Below are positions 18,018 to 26,094 of a DNA stretch of 64,000 nt, in pieces. Each line of letters opens with the position of its first letter. The stretch's first letter is position 1. A program made the translations under genes and the position numbers. Origin of the DNA: Leptolyngbyaceae cyanobacterium C42_A2020_001 (GTDB taxonomy: Bacteria > Cyanobacteriota > Cyanobacteriia > Leptolyngbyales > Leptolyngbyaceae); NCBI GenBank assembly GCA_015272515.1, contig JACYLN010000113.1, positions 1-64,000 of the forward strand, written 5' to 3'. The notes under the pieces are model-generated. The model worked only from the letters and a program-made list of their open reading frames with translations, did no database searches and was not told the DNA's origin.

Positions 18018-18817
18018 GTGATTTCTATTTTTAAGCTGCTCAGGCGTTTTCTGAGGGGTGGATTGGTTGGGGTGCTGATAGTGAGCGCGATCGCGATTTT
18101 CTCGCATCCTTCAGTTGTGGCAAAACCTGTTCCGTTGGTGGATGTGCAAACCCTTATCCCCCATATTCAATTGGACATCCGTTACGCCACAACCCAAAAC
18201 TTCACTCAGCGCAAGCTTTATTCCCAGGCAAAGTGTTTATTACGACCAGGTGTAGCCACTCGGTTAGCCAAAGTGCAGGCTGATTTAGCCAAGAAAAATC
18301 TGGGGTTGAAGGTTTACGACTGCTATCGACCGCTGGCAGTTCAAAAGAAATTGTGCCCAATCCTGCGTATGTTGCAAATCCAGCGCAAGGCTCACGGCAT
18401 AATCGTGGCTCAGCGGTTGATCTCACACTGATCGATGCTGAAGGGCGAGAACTGATGATGCCAACCGCATTTGACGAATTTTCGGAGCGTGCCCATTTAA
18501 CCTATGCTGGCGGCAGTGCAAAATCTCGCCAAAATCGCGCCATATTGCAGCAAGCGATGAAGAAACGAGGTTTTGTGCCGTTGGCAACTGAGTGGTGGCA
18601 TTTTGATGATCCAGATTGGAAACATTACTCAGTGCTCGATATTCCGTTTGAACAAGTCAGCAGCTCAAGTTCCAAGATCAATCCACGGTTGTCGTTGGTA
18701 AATCTCCACAAAGAAGGTAGACGATTGGGGAGCGTAAGTGATAGCAATGTATATATAGATACAAAATTTGAGGGGCGAAGGGCATCGTGCCAAATGCCCA
18801 TTTGTAAAGCTTTTTGA
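18018..18817 (+). pseudogene. Frameshifted D-alanyl-D-alanine dipeptidase (VanX type)
   Basis: Two frames together encode a VanX/DdpX-type zinc dipeptidase. The first (from 18018) gives a signal anchor, then VDVQTLIPHIQLDIRYAT and VYDCYRPLAVQKKL. The second (from about 18353) gives PNPAYVANPAQGSRHNRGSA, with the zinc residues in SRHNRGSAVDL, and the catalytic TEWWHFD. The change of frame lies at 18351-18356. Homologues, as I remember them, read VQ..LW.IVPNP here, so a 10-nt deletion (1 mod 3) would explain it. The frame also runs about 50 residues past the normal FEQV end. Confidence 0.85.
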
Positions 18818-18869
18818 TTCATGAGTGAGTTTGAGTTTGAAGCCTCCTTTCTCTTTGAGGAGAATCACT

Positions 18870-19324
18870 ATGGGCTTAACAAGACAAATAGAAATTAGTC
18901 CAATTATTTGTATTAACCCAGCTAAAGGCATTGAAATTTGTCCGGTTGATGCGGCTGGGATTCGAGAGTATCAAATTCCAACTAGCCACGAAACGAATTT
19001 GGTTGCGATCGCGCCAGGTACTGTTGAAGACTTGTTTGTGCATCATTTTCAAACCGATCAACTTCTAGTTGTGAAGGGGCGTGCAGTGTTGACGGTGTTG
19101 CAGGAGGGGCAGTATCGGTATATTTTGCTGAGCGATCGCGACCTGCAAGTAGTGAAGATTCCCCAGGAATTCCCCACGGAGCAATCAATCTCACGAGCCA
19201 ACCCTGCCTAGCCATCAATTCAGTGATTCGGCATGGTGATGCCCATGCGCGAGACTACCAACCTGTTCCCATCCGTAAACCCTACGATTTGGACATCGTC
19301 CGCGCATTATTGGAAGGGATTTGA
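18870..19324 (+). pseudogene. Frameshifted cupin, dTDP-rhamnose epimerase-like
   Basis: From ATG 18870 the frame encodes a double-stranded beta-helix protein (APGTVEDLFVHHFQTDQLLV, KGRAVLTVLQEGQYRYILLS) up to VVKIP. It then leaves frame at the CCCC run 19161-19164. In the next frame the sequence continues without a gap: GIPHGAINLTSQPCLAINSV, then IRHGDAHARDYQPVPIRKPY and a stop at 19322-19324. One missing C (KIP-P-GIPHG) restores an intact protein of about 150 residues. The family relates to dTDP-4-dehydrorhamnose 3,5-epimerase cupins. It sits 52 bp after the broken dipeptidase. Confidence 0.85.
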
Positions 19325-19333
19325 ATGAAAAAA

Positions 19334-19361
19334 GTAGAGACGTTAGATCTAACGTCTCTAC
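19334..19361. repeat. 28-bp perfect palindrome
   Basis: GTAGAGACGTTAGA at 19334-19347 is followed at once by its reverse complement. Palindromes with GTAGAGACG ends are common between genes in cyanobacteria. This one lies between convergent genes and could act as a bidirectional terminator or a REP-like element. Confidence 0.8.
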
Positions 19362-19365
19362 AGGG

Positions 19366-19752
19366 TTATGCCAGAAACGTGACTTGAGCCTGGGTTGCTT
19401 CCCACAGCTTGATCACCCACATCTCAGTCGGGTGAGACAATGCTGTGACAAATACACCTTCTTGCGCTTCCACCGTTTCTGCTAACCAGCTTCCGTGAAC
19501 AGTCAATTCAACGAACTCATCGTCCACAGGCGCAAGGGTCATACTTGCGGGCTGCTCCAATTGCAGCGATCGCCGCAGTTGAGCCAAACCAGGCGTGTTT
19601 GCTGCTAACAAAAAAGAAGCGGTACCAGGTTCAATGTGCAACCGTTGCCCTGCGCGGATCGCCAGCACTACCCGCTGTGCAATCAACACTTCCAGGGGAG
19701 CCGCTGCCCGCTCCAGGTGCAATCCATGTTCGGTGTAAGTCAGCTTTAACAT
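19366..19752 (-). CDS. Conserved cyanobacterial protein, alr0857-like
   Basis: The 128-residue soluble protein starts MLKLTYTEHGLHLERAAAPLEVLI and has a beta-rich pattern with RVVLAIRAGQRLHIEPGTAS. I recall a cyanobacterial family named after Nostoc alr0857 with this N-terminus; the match is from memory. No catalytic motif or signal is visible. It is convergent with the broken cupin gene across the 28-bp palindrome. Confidence 0.65.
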   Translation of the reverse strand: MLKLTYTEHGLHLERAAAPLEVLIAQRVVLAIRAGQRLHIEPGTASFLLAANTPGLAQLRRSLQLEQPASMTLAPVDDEFVELTVHGSWLAETVEAQEGVFVTALSHPTEMWVIKLWEATQAQVTFLA

Positions 19753-19812
19753 TGCTTGGATCTCCCATCAGTGGAGGATTGTTCAAGTCGTGCGAGTGCT
19801 GAACACAGGCGA

Positions 19813-19880
19813 CGTACTCAGCACTCAGCACTCAGCACTCAGCACTCAGTACCTCGGTACCTCGGTACCTCGGCACTCAT
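19813..19880. repeat. Short tandem repeats: 7-mer then 8-mer array
   Basis: About five copies of the heptamer GCACTCA (first one variant GTACTCA) run directly into three GTACCTCG-type octamers and end with another GCACTCA. Arrays of this kind are the short tandemly repeated repetitive sequences typical of filamentous cyanobacteria. The array touches the stop codon of the HNH gene (19877-19879). Confidence 0.9.
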
Positions 19881-20407
19881 AATTCAGCCCTGGCTTGTTC
19901 TTGCCAAAACTGTTCTGCAAAAGCGATTGCCGGATGCATCGGCGGTCTGGGTTTTACCAACAGCGGCATCTTTGCCTCAAATGGGGTGCGATCGCCCTTT
20001 CTGGAGTTGCACCGTTCGCAAGCTGCCACCACGTTGTCCCAGGTGTGGGAACCTCCCCGCGATCGTGGCATCACGTGATCCAGAGTGAGGCGTTTGGTGC
20101 TGCCGCAGTATTGGCAGGTGTGGTTATCGCGGCGAAACACTTCCCGGCGATTCACGGGTGGCACTTTCCAGTAGCGTTCTGGATTGGTTGCCGTGAGTCG
20201 GATGTGTTCGGGAATGTGTAGCACCAAACTGGGGGAGCGAATTTCCCAAACGTGAGTACCGTTCAGAGCAAACGGTTCTGCCTGTCCGGTGACGAGCAAT
20301 ACCGCTGCCCGTCTCAGGTTAATTCGGCTGACAGGCAAATAGTTTTTGGAAAACACCACCACAGAGTTTTGCAAAACGTGGTTTTGGTTGTGTTGTCGAG
20401 GTTGCAT
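19877..20407 (-). CDS. HNH endonuclease
   Basis: This 176-residue nuclease has a zinc-bound HNH domain: CQYCG (Cys98, Cys101) and CERCNSRKGDRTP (Cys130, Cys133) flank LDHVMPRSRGG, with the metal-binding His111, and NVV (Asn125). An N-terminal domain (VVVFSKNYLPVSRINLRRAAVLL) is typical of a widespread chromosomal cyanobacterial HNH family, not of homing endonucleases. Its substrate is unknown. The ATG at 20407 has TAGGAG upstream. A terminator-like hairpin sits just before that site. Confidence 0.9.
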   Translation of the reverse strand: MQPRQHNQNHVLQNSVVVFSKNYLPVSRINLRRAAVLLVTGQAEPFALNGTHVWEIRSPSLVLHIPEHIRLTATNPERYWKVPPVNRREVFRRDNHTCQYCGSTKRLTLDHVMPRSRGGSHTWDNVVAACERCNSRKGDRTPFEAKMPLLVKPRPPMHPAIAFAEQFWQEQARAEL

Positions 20408-20431
20408 GGCTCAAATGCTCCTAAAAAATAA

Positions 20432-20460
20432 CCCCCGCTTCTAACAGGTAGGAGCGGGGG
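20432..20460 (-). promoter_or_regulatory. Terminator-like hairpin in the leader of the HNH gene
   Basis: On the minus strand CCCCCGCT (20460-20453) pairs with AGCGGGGG (20439-20432), followed by TTATTTTTTAGGAG and then the ATG at 20407. The hairpin plus T-run stands immediately before the ribosome site. It is either an attenuator or the terminator of an upstream transcript. Confidence 0.55.
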
Positions 20461-21180
20461 CTTAAGCACAGTGGCTTAGTCGTTATGTGAGCACAGGTCG
20501 CTGCCTGTACTTCCCGCTCAAATTGTATGGAATCCGTTGATCTCGATTCAGCAAGCCCTGAATAATGACAAAAATGCCGTTATAGAAAATAGAATCCAGT
20601 CCTGCGATGCCTGATTTACCACTCATGCGTAAACCAATGCGTAAACCGCCCCACTCACGCCCAAACAGCGCAGCGATCGCCGGATGCCCGCTGGCGGGTC
20701 GGCAATGCATGACGCTGGAAGTGGCTAGGAGACGTATCAACATGACTGAAGAGATGTATTACAAAGTTGGTGTCACAATACTACAGGATGTAGCATTTGC
20801 TTGTCTACAGTGTGTGAATCAATTTTGAGCGAAAGAATTCCGGACATATTGAAGAATTTATTTTGTTTATCGCTTTTACCACCTTCTCCCATCCTCACCT
20901 CACCCCATTCAGGGATTCCAGTGGCTGTGGCATCAGGAAATGAGCGATCGCTGACATGAGCGGAAACCGTCCGGAACAACGTCGTGAATCCAGGTTTCCT
21001 TTTTTAGAGATTTTTTACAGTATTGCGTGTTCCCGATGCGAAGCAGTCGTCTGTGCGGCTGCAGCTTCAGCTTGTGAATAAAACACGATTCACATCCAAG
21101 CTCAAGGGTTTCCCTGTAAAAATCTCCGATCAGCCCCCATGTCAACATCGCACTACCTGTAAGGTAAAGAGCAACTGTTT
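20461..21180. other. Non-coding gap, 720 bp
   Basis: I find no convincing gene here. An 86-codon frame on the minus strand (20483-20743) has no recognisable domain or good start. The region around 20880-20930 is C/T rich. No tRNA signature is visible. Confidence 0.5.
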
Positions 21181-22962
21181 ATGTTTACCATTCGCTTTCA
21201 AACCACTGAATATCGCCCCGACTTGATTGTGACCCTCCGCGACAACGTGGATGGATGGGACAAAGACATTAGCGGAATTTACGAGAACGATGAATGGCGG
21301 TTTGAACTGCCCGAAACGCGCTATCCCCAGGGAATGCAGTTCAAATTTGTTTTGGAAACAACCTACTGGATGAACGGGCAAAATTTGCAGGTTTTCCCAA
21401 CGGCAAATGCCAACTTTATCTTTAATGAAGTCGCCGTTCAGTTTCCGCTGATGAATGAAATGGTTGTAGAGAACTCTCATGTTCAGCAACTTTTCTTTCC
21501 ACCTAACCTGAATGAGAACCAACTGTTTGATGTGATTGTGATTGGGTCTGGTGCGGGTGGTGGAATTGTGGCAGACCAATGTTCTGATCAAGGCTTGAAT
21601 GTGTTGGTGTTGGAGGCAGGAAGTTATTTATTCCCGACTCATGTGGCAAACCTGCCGCGTCAGCATCAAGTAGGACAGTTCAGCAAACACGTTTGGGGAC
21701 TGTATGACGAATTCAAGGTAAACAATTACGCCAACACTCCTAACTCTAACTTCAATGGCGGACAGGCGTTTAATCTGGGTGGGCGATCGCTGTTTTGGGG
21801 CGGATTGATTCCCCGCATGATGTCCTGGGAACTGGATTTTTGGTCGCCTGAAATTAAGCAATATTTGGAAGGCAATGGCTACAACCTGGCTGAAGATTTG
21901 ATGAATCGGAGTGCGCTGCCCGCCTCGACCTATCACCAAGAAGTGAAGCGATCGCTCCGAGAGGCTTTGCCCGAATTCAACCATCTGGATGCACCTGTGG
22001 CAGTGCAATACGCTAACGGCAACCTCAGCACCATTCCCACCGGGATGTTTTCCACGGCGGATTTACTGATGGAAGCCATGCTGACTAATGGCCCTTCCGG
22101 CAATCAAACCCTTGCCATCAACCTCAACCATGTCGTCACCCAAATTCAAACCAACGGCGACAACGTGACCGGAGTCACTGCTTACGATCTGATTGCGAAG
22201 AAGTATCGCACTTACCGAGCAAAAGCTGTAGTGTTAGCGGCTGGTACAATCGAAAGCACCAAAATTGCTCAGCTCAGCAACCTCCGCAATCCCAATAACT
22301 TGATCGGTACAGGCATCACTGATCACCCCATCTACTTCACCCACTTTGCCATTCCCGCAAACTCCCCGTTCTACAACCCGCAAGAGTGCAGCAAGATTGT
22401 TTCGCAGCATCGCAACATCTCCGCTACCAATCATGCGTACAATGTGGTGCTGGAACTGGGAGCCGACTTTAATCAGGGACGCTTTATGGATGACGACACG
22501 ATGAAGCGACATCGCCAGCTCAAGAATGACATGATGCTGTGCGAAATTGTGTTCCTGTTCAACTCCCCACTGATGGATGACAACACGGTGCGTCAGGTGG
22601 GTGTTGCCAATGTCAAACCTCAAGTCACGATGCAACGCAGCCCCAGTGCTGATCCATTCTGGGGTGAGATGAATGCCCTGAAAGACCAAATTATCAACAC
22701 GTTGGGCGGTGTGCCTCTACCAAACGGCAACCTCACCTTGAATGAAGCCGGATTGGGTGGGGTCGCGCACGAAGTTGGGACGCTCCGCATGGGTGCCCCC
22801 AATAACAGTGTGGTGAATACCAATCTCAAGTTCCATGCCTATAACAACCTCTATGCCTGTGACTTGTCTGTGTTTCCCACCTCTCCCGCAGCTAACCCGA
22901 CATTGACGTTGGCGGCACTAGCAATTCGATTGGCGGATCATTTGAAACAGGTTGTGGGCTGA
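21181..22962 (+). CDS. GMC-family FAD oxidoreductase with N-terminal beta domain
   Basis: This 593-residue flavoprotein belongs to the glucose-methanol-choline family. The FAD-binding motif GSGAGG is at 122-127, followed by VLEAGSYLFP, LGGRSLFWGG and the C-terminal AHEVGTLRMG and ANPTLTLAALAIRLADHL, which carry the active-site His and Asn. Residues 1-110 form an extra beta-rich domain (FQTTEYRPDLIVTLRDNVDG, QFKFVLETTYWMNG) resembling starch-binding or carbohydrate-binding modules. The substrate is unknown, perhaps a sugar, sterol or polyol. No signal peptide is evident. It is convergent with bioF. Confidence 0.88.
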   Translation: MFTIRFQTTEYRPDLIVTLRDNVDGWDKDISGIYENDEWRFELPETRYPQGMQFKFVLETTYWMNGQNLQVFPTANANFIFNEVAVQFPLMNEMVVENSHVQQLFFPPNLNENQLFDVIVIGSGAGGGIVADQCSDQGLNVLVLEAGSYLFPTHVANLPRQHQVGQFSKHVWGLYDEFKVNNYANTPNSNFNGGQAFNLGGRSLFWGGLIPRMMSWELDFWSPEIKQYLEGNGYNLAEDLMNRSALPASTYHQEVKRSLREALPEFNHLDAPVAVQYANGNLSTIPTGMFSTADLLMEAMLTNGPSGNQTLAINLNHVVTQIQTNGDNVTGVTAYDLIAKKYRTYRAKAVVLAAGTIESTKIAQLSNLRNPNNLIGTGITDHPIYFTHFAIPANSPFYNPQECSKIVSQHRNISATNHAYNVVLELGADFNQGRFMDDDTMKRHRQLKNDMMLCEIVFLFNSPLMDDNTVRQVGVANVKPQVTMQRSPSADPFWGEMNALKDQIINTLGGVPLPNGNLTLNEAGLGGVAHEVGTLRMGAPNNSVVNTNLKFHAYNNLYACDLSVFPTSPAANPTLTLAALAIRLADHLKQVVG

Positions 22963-23003
22963 CAGGGAACGGGCATTCAGTTGTGCTCTGCCTTCTGTGT
23001 TGC

Positions 23004-24188
23004 TTAAAGAACGGTTTGGAGGCAACTCACGAGTTGGTTTAGGTGAGCTGATTCGTGAGTTGCCATTACGGTGATGCGAAGACGACTGGTAGGAACGGTG
23101 GGCGGACGCACCGCAGAGACAAACAATCCGGCTTCTTGAAGATGGTGCCCCATTTGCAAAACTGTGTTGGGCGAGTCTACTTGCAGGCAAAGAATGGGAG
23201 AGTTGGAAGGCAGAAGCCAGAAGCCAGAAGGCGATCGCGCTGGATGACTAAAGGTTTCTGATAATGCCTGTTTAAGCCAAGTCACATTTTGCCAGAGTTG
23301 GGTACGGCGTTCAGGTTCTGTTTGCACAATCCGAATTGCTTCTAAAGCTGCCGCCGTATCTGCCGGAGAAAGACCCGTCGTATAGATCCAGCTAGCGGCA
23401 CGGTTGCGGAGAAAATCGATGAGCGAGGCTGAGCCTGCCACATACCCACCCAAACTGCCTAACGCCTTGCTCAGGGTTCCCATTTGAACCAGGGGGCGAC
23501 CCGTACAGCCGAACTGCTCTACGCAGCCTGCCCCGGTCTTACCCATGACTCCAGTACCGTGTGCCTCATCTACCAGCACCATGCACTCAAATTCTTCTGC
23601 AAGATCGAGAATATCGAGCAGTGGGCATAAATCTCCATCCATGCTGAAAACGCTATCCGTCAGAATCAGACAGCGGCGATATTCCTTCCGATGTTGCGAT
23701 AGAAGGGTTTGCAGTTTATCAATGTTGCAATGGGGGTAATTCAAAACCGTGGCACCACTGAGAACCGCGCCATTTTTGAGGCTGGAATGGTTGTATTGAT
23801 CCGACAAGATTAAATCGCGCTTGCCGACCAGTGCCGCGATCGCGCCCAGGTTTGCCAAATAGCCAGAACTAAACACGATCGCGTCTTCGGTTTGTTTGAG
23901 CGTAGCGATCGCCCGTTCCAACTGTTGATGGAGATCCCGATGTCCGCTAATGAGCCGAGAACCCGTGCTGCCAGTGCCGTATTTTTTCGTCGCTGCGATC
24001 GCCGCTTGAATTACCCGTTCATCCCCTGCCAAACCCAAATAATCATTGCTAGCAAAGTTGATCAGTTGCCGCCCTTCCAACTCAATCACTGCTCCCGGAC
24101 GACCCGCGATCGCCTTCACCGAACGATGCCAGTTCGCTTGCTGAATCGTATGGAGCGATCGTTCAATCCAGGCATAAGGATTGGTCAT
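23004..24188 (-). CDS. bioF: 8-amino-7-oxononanoate synthase
   Basis: BioF condenses pimeloyl-thioester with L-alanine in biotin synthesis, using PLP. This 394-residue protein shows [31 protein letters not shown] and the PLP lysine Lys241 in GTLSKALGS. The segment [14 protein letters not shown] near residues 315-328 is encoded by a heptamer array (23211-23231) and lies at a position that is shorter in other BioF proteins as I know them. The start overlaps the stop of the 79-residue gene upstream by 4 nt. Confidence 0.92.
   Translation of the reverse strand: MTNPYAWIERSLHTIQQANWHRSVKAIAGRPGAVIELEGRQLINFASNDYLGLAGDERVIQAAIAATKKYGTGSTGSRLISGHRDLHQQLERAIATLKQTEDAIVFSSGYLANLGAIAALVGKRDLILSDQYNHSSLKNGAVLSGATVLNYPHCNIDKLQTLLSQHRKEYRRCLILTDSVFSMDGDLCPLLDILDLAEEFECMVLVDEAHGTGVMGKTGAGCVEQFGCTGRPLVQMGTLSKALGSLGGYVAGSASLIDFLRNRAASWIYTTGLSPADTAAALEAIRIVQTEPERRTQLWQNVTWLKQALSETFSHPARSPSGFWLLPSNSPILCLQVDSPNTVLQMGHHLQEAGLFVSAVRPPTVPTSRLRITVMATHESAHLNQLVSCLQTVL
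23211..23231. repeat. Heptamer array inside bioF
   Basis: Three tandem copies of CAGAAGC (the last ends in G) lie within the coding sequence of bioF. Three heptamers are 21 bp, so the frame is kept. Confidence 0.85.
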
Positions 24189-24424
24189 GCTTCCGAGTTG
24201 TCTGGGTCTTGGGGGGGCTGCTTGGGGCGAATTTCAGCATTTTTGCCTCGCACAGGTGGCAGTCTATCCACCAATCCCATTTCAAACGCAATGCTAGGCA
24301 GGTGTCCCGCGTAATACACCCCCGGTTCAAACACCCCAGCCGGAGTAAAGCAATGCTGCCGTAGCTCTACAACTTCTGTGGGGCTAAATATCCCTTGCAA
24401 AAACGGGTGCTCAAACGACGACAT
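24185..24424 (-). CDS. Small conserved protein coupled to bioF
   Basis: The 79-residue protein begins [20 protein letters not shown] and has no motif I recognise. Its stop overlaps the bioF start by 4 nt (ATGA), so the two are translationally coupled and may share a pathway. It has no signal or membrane segment, and the tail is Pro-rich and polar. Whether it acts in biotin synthesis is inference from context only. Confidence 0.6.
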   Translation of the reverse strand: MSSFEHPFLQGIFSPTEVVELRQHCFTPAGVFEPGVYYAGHLPSIAFEMGLVDRLPPVRGKNAEIRPKQPPQDPDNSEA

Positions 24425-24571
24425 TTCATGTTCTCCACACTATAGAAGAAGGAAGAAGGAGATGGGGAAGGTGGGGGTGAAATTTCATGCACTCGTTTAC
24501 TCCATCCACTCCCTGACTCCCTTACCTCCCTCATCTTCTCACTTCTGACTCCTGGCTCCTGATTCCACTCC
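24425..24571. repeat. Low-complexity intergenic repeat with CTCCTGACT-type words
   Basis: GAAGGAAGAAGGAGA on the left is followed by C/T-rich words such as CACTCCCTGACTCCC and CTTCTGACTCCTGGCTCCTG. Variants of the heptamer CTCCTGA recur. It resembles the tandem heptamers in bioF and in the ATPase gene at 36994. Confidence 0.6.
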
Positions 24572-24946
24572 TTACTCCCCAATCCCCTGCATCTGCATAT
24601 AACTCAATAACCAATTAGAGATCTGAGCGCGGCGAGTTTTGCGCGGAACAAGTTCGTTGATTTTGTAGCCTTCAAACCCCAGTTTTTCTTTGAGAAGTTG
24701 TTTGTTTTCCGGCGGGATACTGCGAACGAGTTTAACGTTGGGCGGGCGCTCTGCAATGAAGTCTGGGGGCAGCGGGTAAACGTCTCGCCACTCGCTGGCT
24801 ACGGCGGAGGTATCCCATTCTTCAGTGGCAGTATCGTAGCGATAACCCAGGCATCGCCAGACCAATTGATTCACTGTATTATCGTCAATTTCATCGTTGA
24901 TAATTGCCCAGATGGTTTGAGTGGAGAGGGGAGGAAGCTCAGACAT
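24572..24946 (-). CDS. DUF1823 family protein
   Basis: This protein of about 124 residues is found mainly in cyanobacteria and plastids. The conserved stretch is TIWAIINDEIDDNTVNQLVW, then CLGYRYD, EWDTSAVASEWRDVYPLPPDF and SIPPENKQLLKEKLGF. I took the ATG at 24946 (MSELPPLS); the frame is open to 24964. It has no known function, no signal and no membrane helix. It is divergent from the acylphosphatase gene. Confidence 0.82.
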   Translation of the reverse strand: MSELPPLSTQTIWAIINDEIDDNTVNQLVWRCLGYRYDTATEEWDTSAVASEWRDVYPLPPDFIAERPPNVKLVRSIPPENKQLLKEKLGFEGYKINELVPRKTRRAQISNWLLSYMQMQGIGE

Positions 24947-25052
24947 TGCCGTCACTACACACAACCATCCAGCATACAGGCTTTATCGGTACGCTATCCT
25001 GGAACGGAATCAGGACATACTCCACACTCTATTGCCAAAATGCTGTGATGTT

Positions 25053-25334
25053 ATGGAACTCATTCGAGCACACGTACTGATTACTGGTCGAGTTCAACGA
25101 GTTGGCTTCCGCTTTTCGACTCAAGATATGGCAACGCTCTATGGTTTGGCGGGATGGGTACGTAATCTGCCCGATGAACGGGTGGAAGCGGTGTTTGAGG
25201 GCGATCGCGCCTCAGTCGAAGAAATGATTCGCTGGTGCCACAAGGGCCCGCCCCATGCCCTGGTGCAAGATGTCATGGTGGTATACGAGCCGCCTGAAGG
25301 TTTAAACGGATTTGAGATTCAAAAGGCACGATAG
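25053..25334 (+). CDS. acyP: Acylphosphatase
   Basis: This 93-residue enzyme hydrolyses acyl phosphates such as carbamoyl- and acetyl-phosphate. The catalytic Arg lies in GRVQRVGFRFST and the catalytic Asn in GLAGWVRNLPDERVE, in the standard acylphosphatase order. The frame is open further upstream, but the ATG at 25053 gives the family's normal length. It precedes a two-component pair by 52 bp, on the same strand. Confidence 0.93.
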   Translation: MELIRAHVLITGRVQRVGFRFSTQDMATLYGLAGWVRNLPDERVEAVFEGDRASVEEMIRWCHKGPPHALVQDVMVVYEPPEGLNGFEIQKAR

Positions 25335-25386
25335 AAAGTAAACGGTGAACCGCGCATCTTGAAAGCTGGATTTTAAAAGAGCACTA

Positions 25387-26091
25387 ATGGAAATTCTGAT
25401 TGTTGAAGACGAAGCTGAAATTGCCCAACTGATCCAGCTTTATCTGGAGAAAGAGGGCTTCTCCTGTCGCACCTGCCGAGATGGAACGACGGCTCTACAG
25501 GTGTTTCAGGAACAGAAACCGGATCTGATCATTCTGGACTTGATGATTCCGGGGTTGGATGGCTTAGAAGTGTGCGCCCGGATTCGGCAAAAGCCTGGTA
25601 CTAAAGATCCCTACATTCTGATGTTGACGGCGCGAGGAGAAGAACTCGATCGCATCATTGGGCTATCCACCGGGGCAGACGACTACATGGTCAAACCCTT
25701 TAGCCCCAAAGAATTGGTAGCGCGAGTCCGTGCCCTGTTACGTCGCAGTTTGCGCCAGGGTGGACAAAGCCAGATTTATCGCACCCAGCATTTTCAAGTT
25801 GATCTGGATCAGCGAGCCGCCCATCGCCTCACCGAAGATCAGCTAGATCCATTAGACCTGACGACCCTGGAATTTGATTTGCTATCCACCTTCATGAGCT
25901 ACCCCGGTCGCGTCTGGAATCGCACTCAATTGATCGATAAACTCTGGGGTAGCAACTTCTTTGGCGATGAGCGCGTGGTGGATACGCACATTGCCCGCCT
26001 GCGGAAGAAAATTGAACCCGATCCAGCAAATCCCACCTTTGTCAAAACGGTGATTGGCGTGGGCTACAAATTTGAAGACACGGCAGCATAA
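25387..26091 (+). CDS. OmpR/PhoB-type response regulator
   Basis: This 234-residue regulator has a receiver domain with the acidic residues Glu7 and Asp8, phosphoacceptor Asp51 (LIILDLMIPGLDG) and Lys in YMVKPFSPKEL. The C-terminal winged-helix DNA-binding domain contains LTTLEFDLLSTFMSYPGRVW and VVDTHIARLRKKI. The histidine kinase gene follows after 3 nt, so they form a pair. Which signal it answers cannot be seen. Confidence 0.93.
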   Translation: MEILIVEDEAEIAQLIQLYLEKEGFSCRTCRDGTTALQVFQEQKPDLIILDLMIPGLDGLEVCARIRQKPGTKDPYILMLTARGEELDRIIGLSTGADDYMVKPFSPKELVARVRALLRRSLRQGGQSQIYRTQHFQVDLDQRAAHRLTEDQLDPLDLTTLEFDLLSTFMSYPGRVWNRTQLIDKLWGSNFFGDERVVDTHIARLRKKIEPDPANPTFVKTVIGVGYKFEDTAA

Positions 26092-26094
26092 ACC

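Noticed and set aside
20483-20743. An 86-codon minus-strand frame in the 720-bp gap
   Set aside because: No homology that I recognise, no good start, and a composition like non-coding DNA. It could be a remnant, but I cannot support it.
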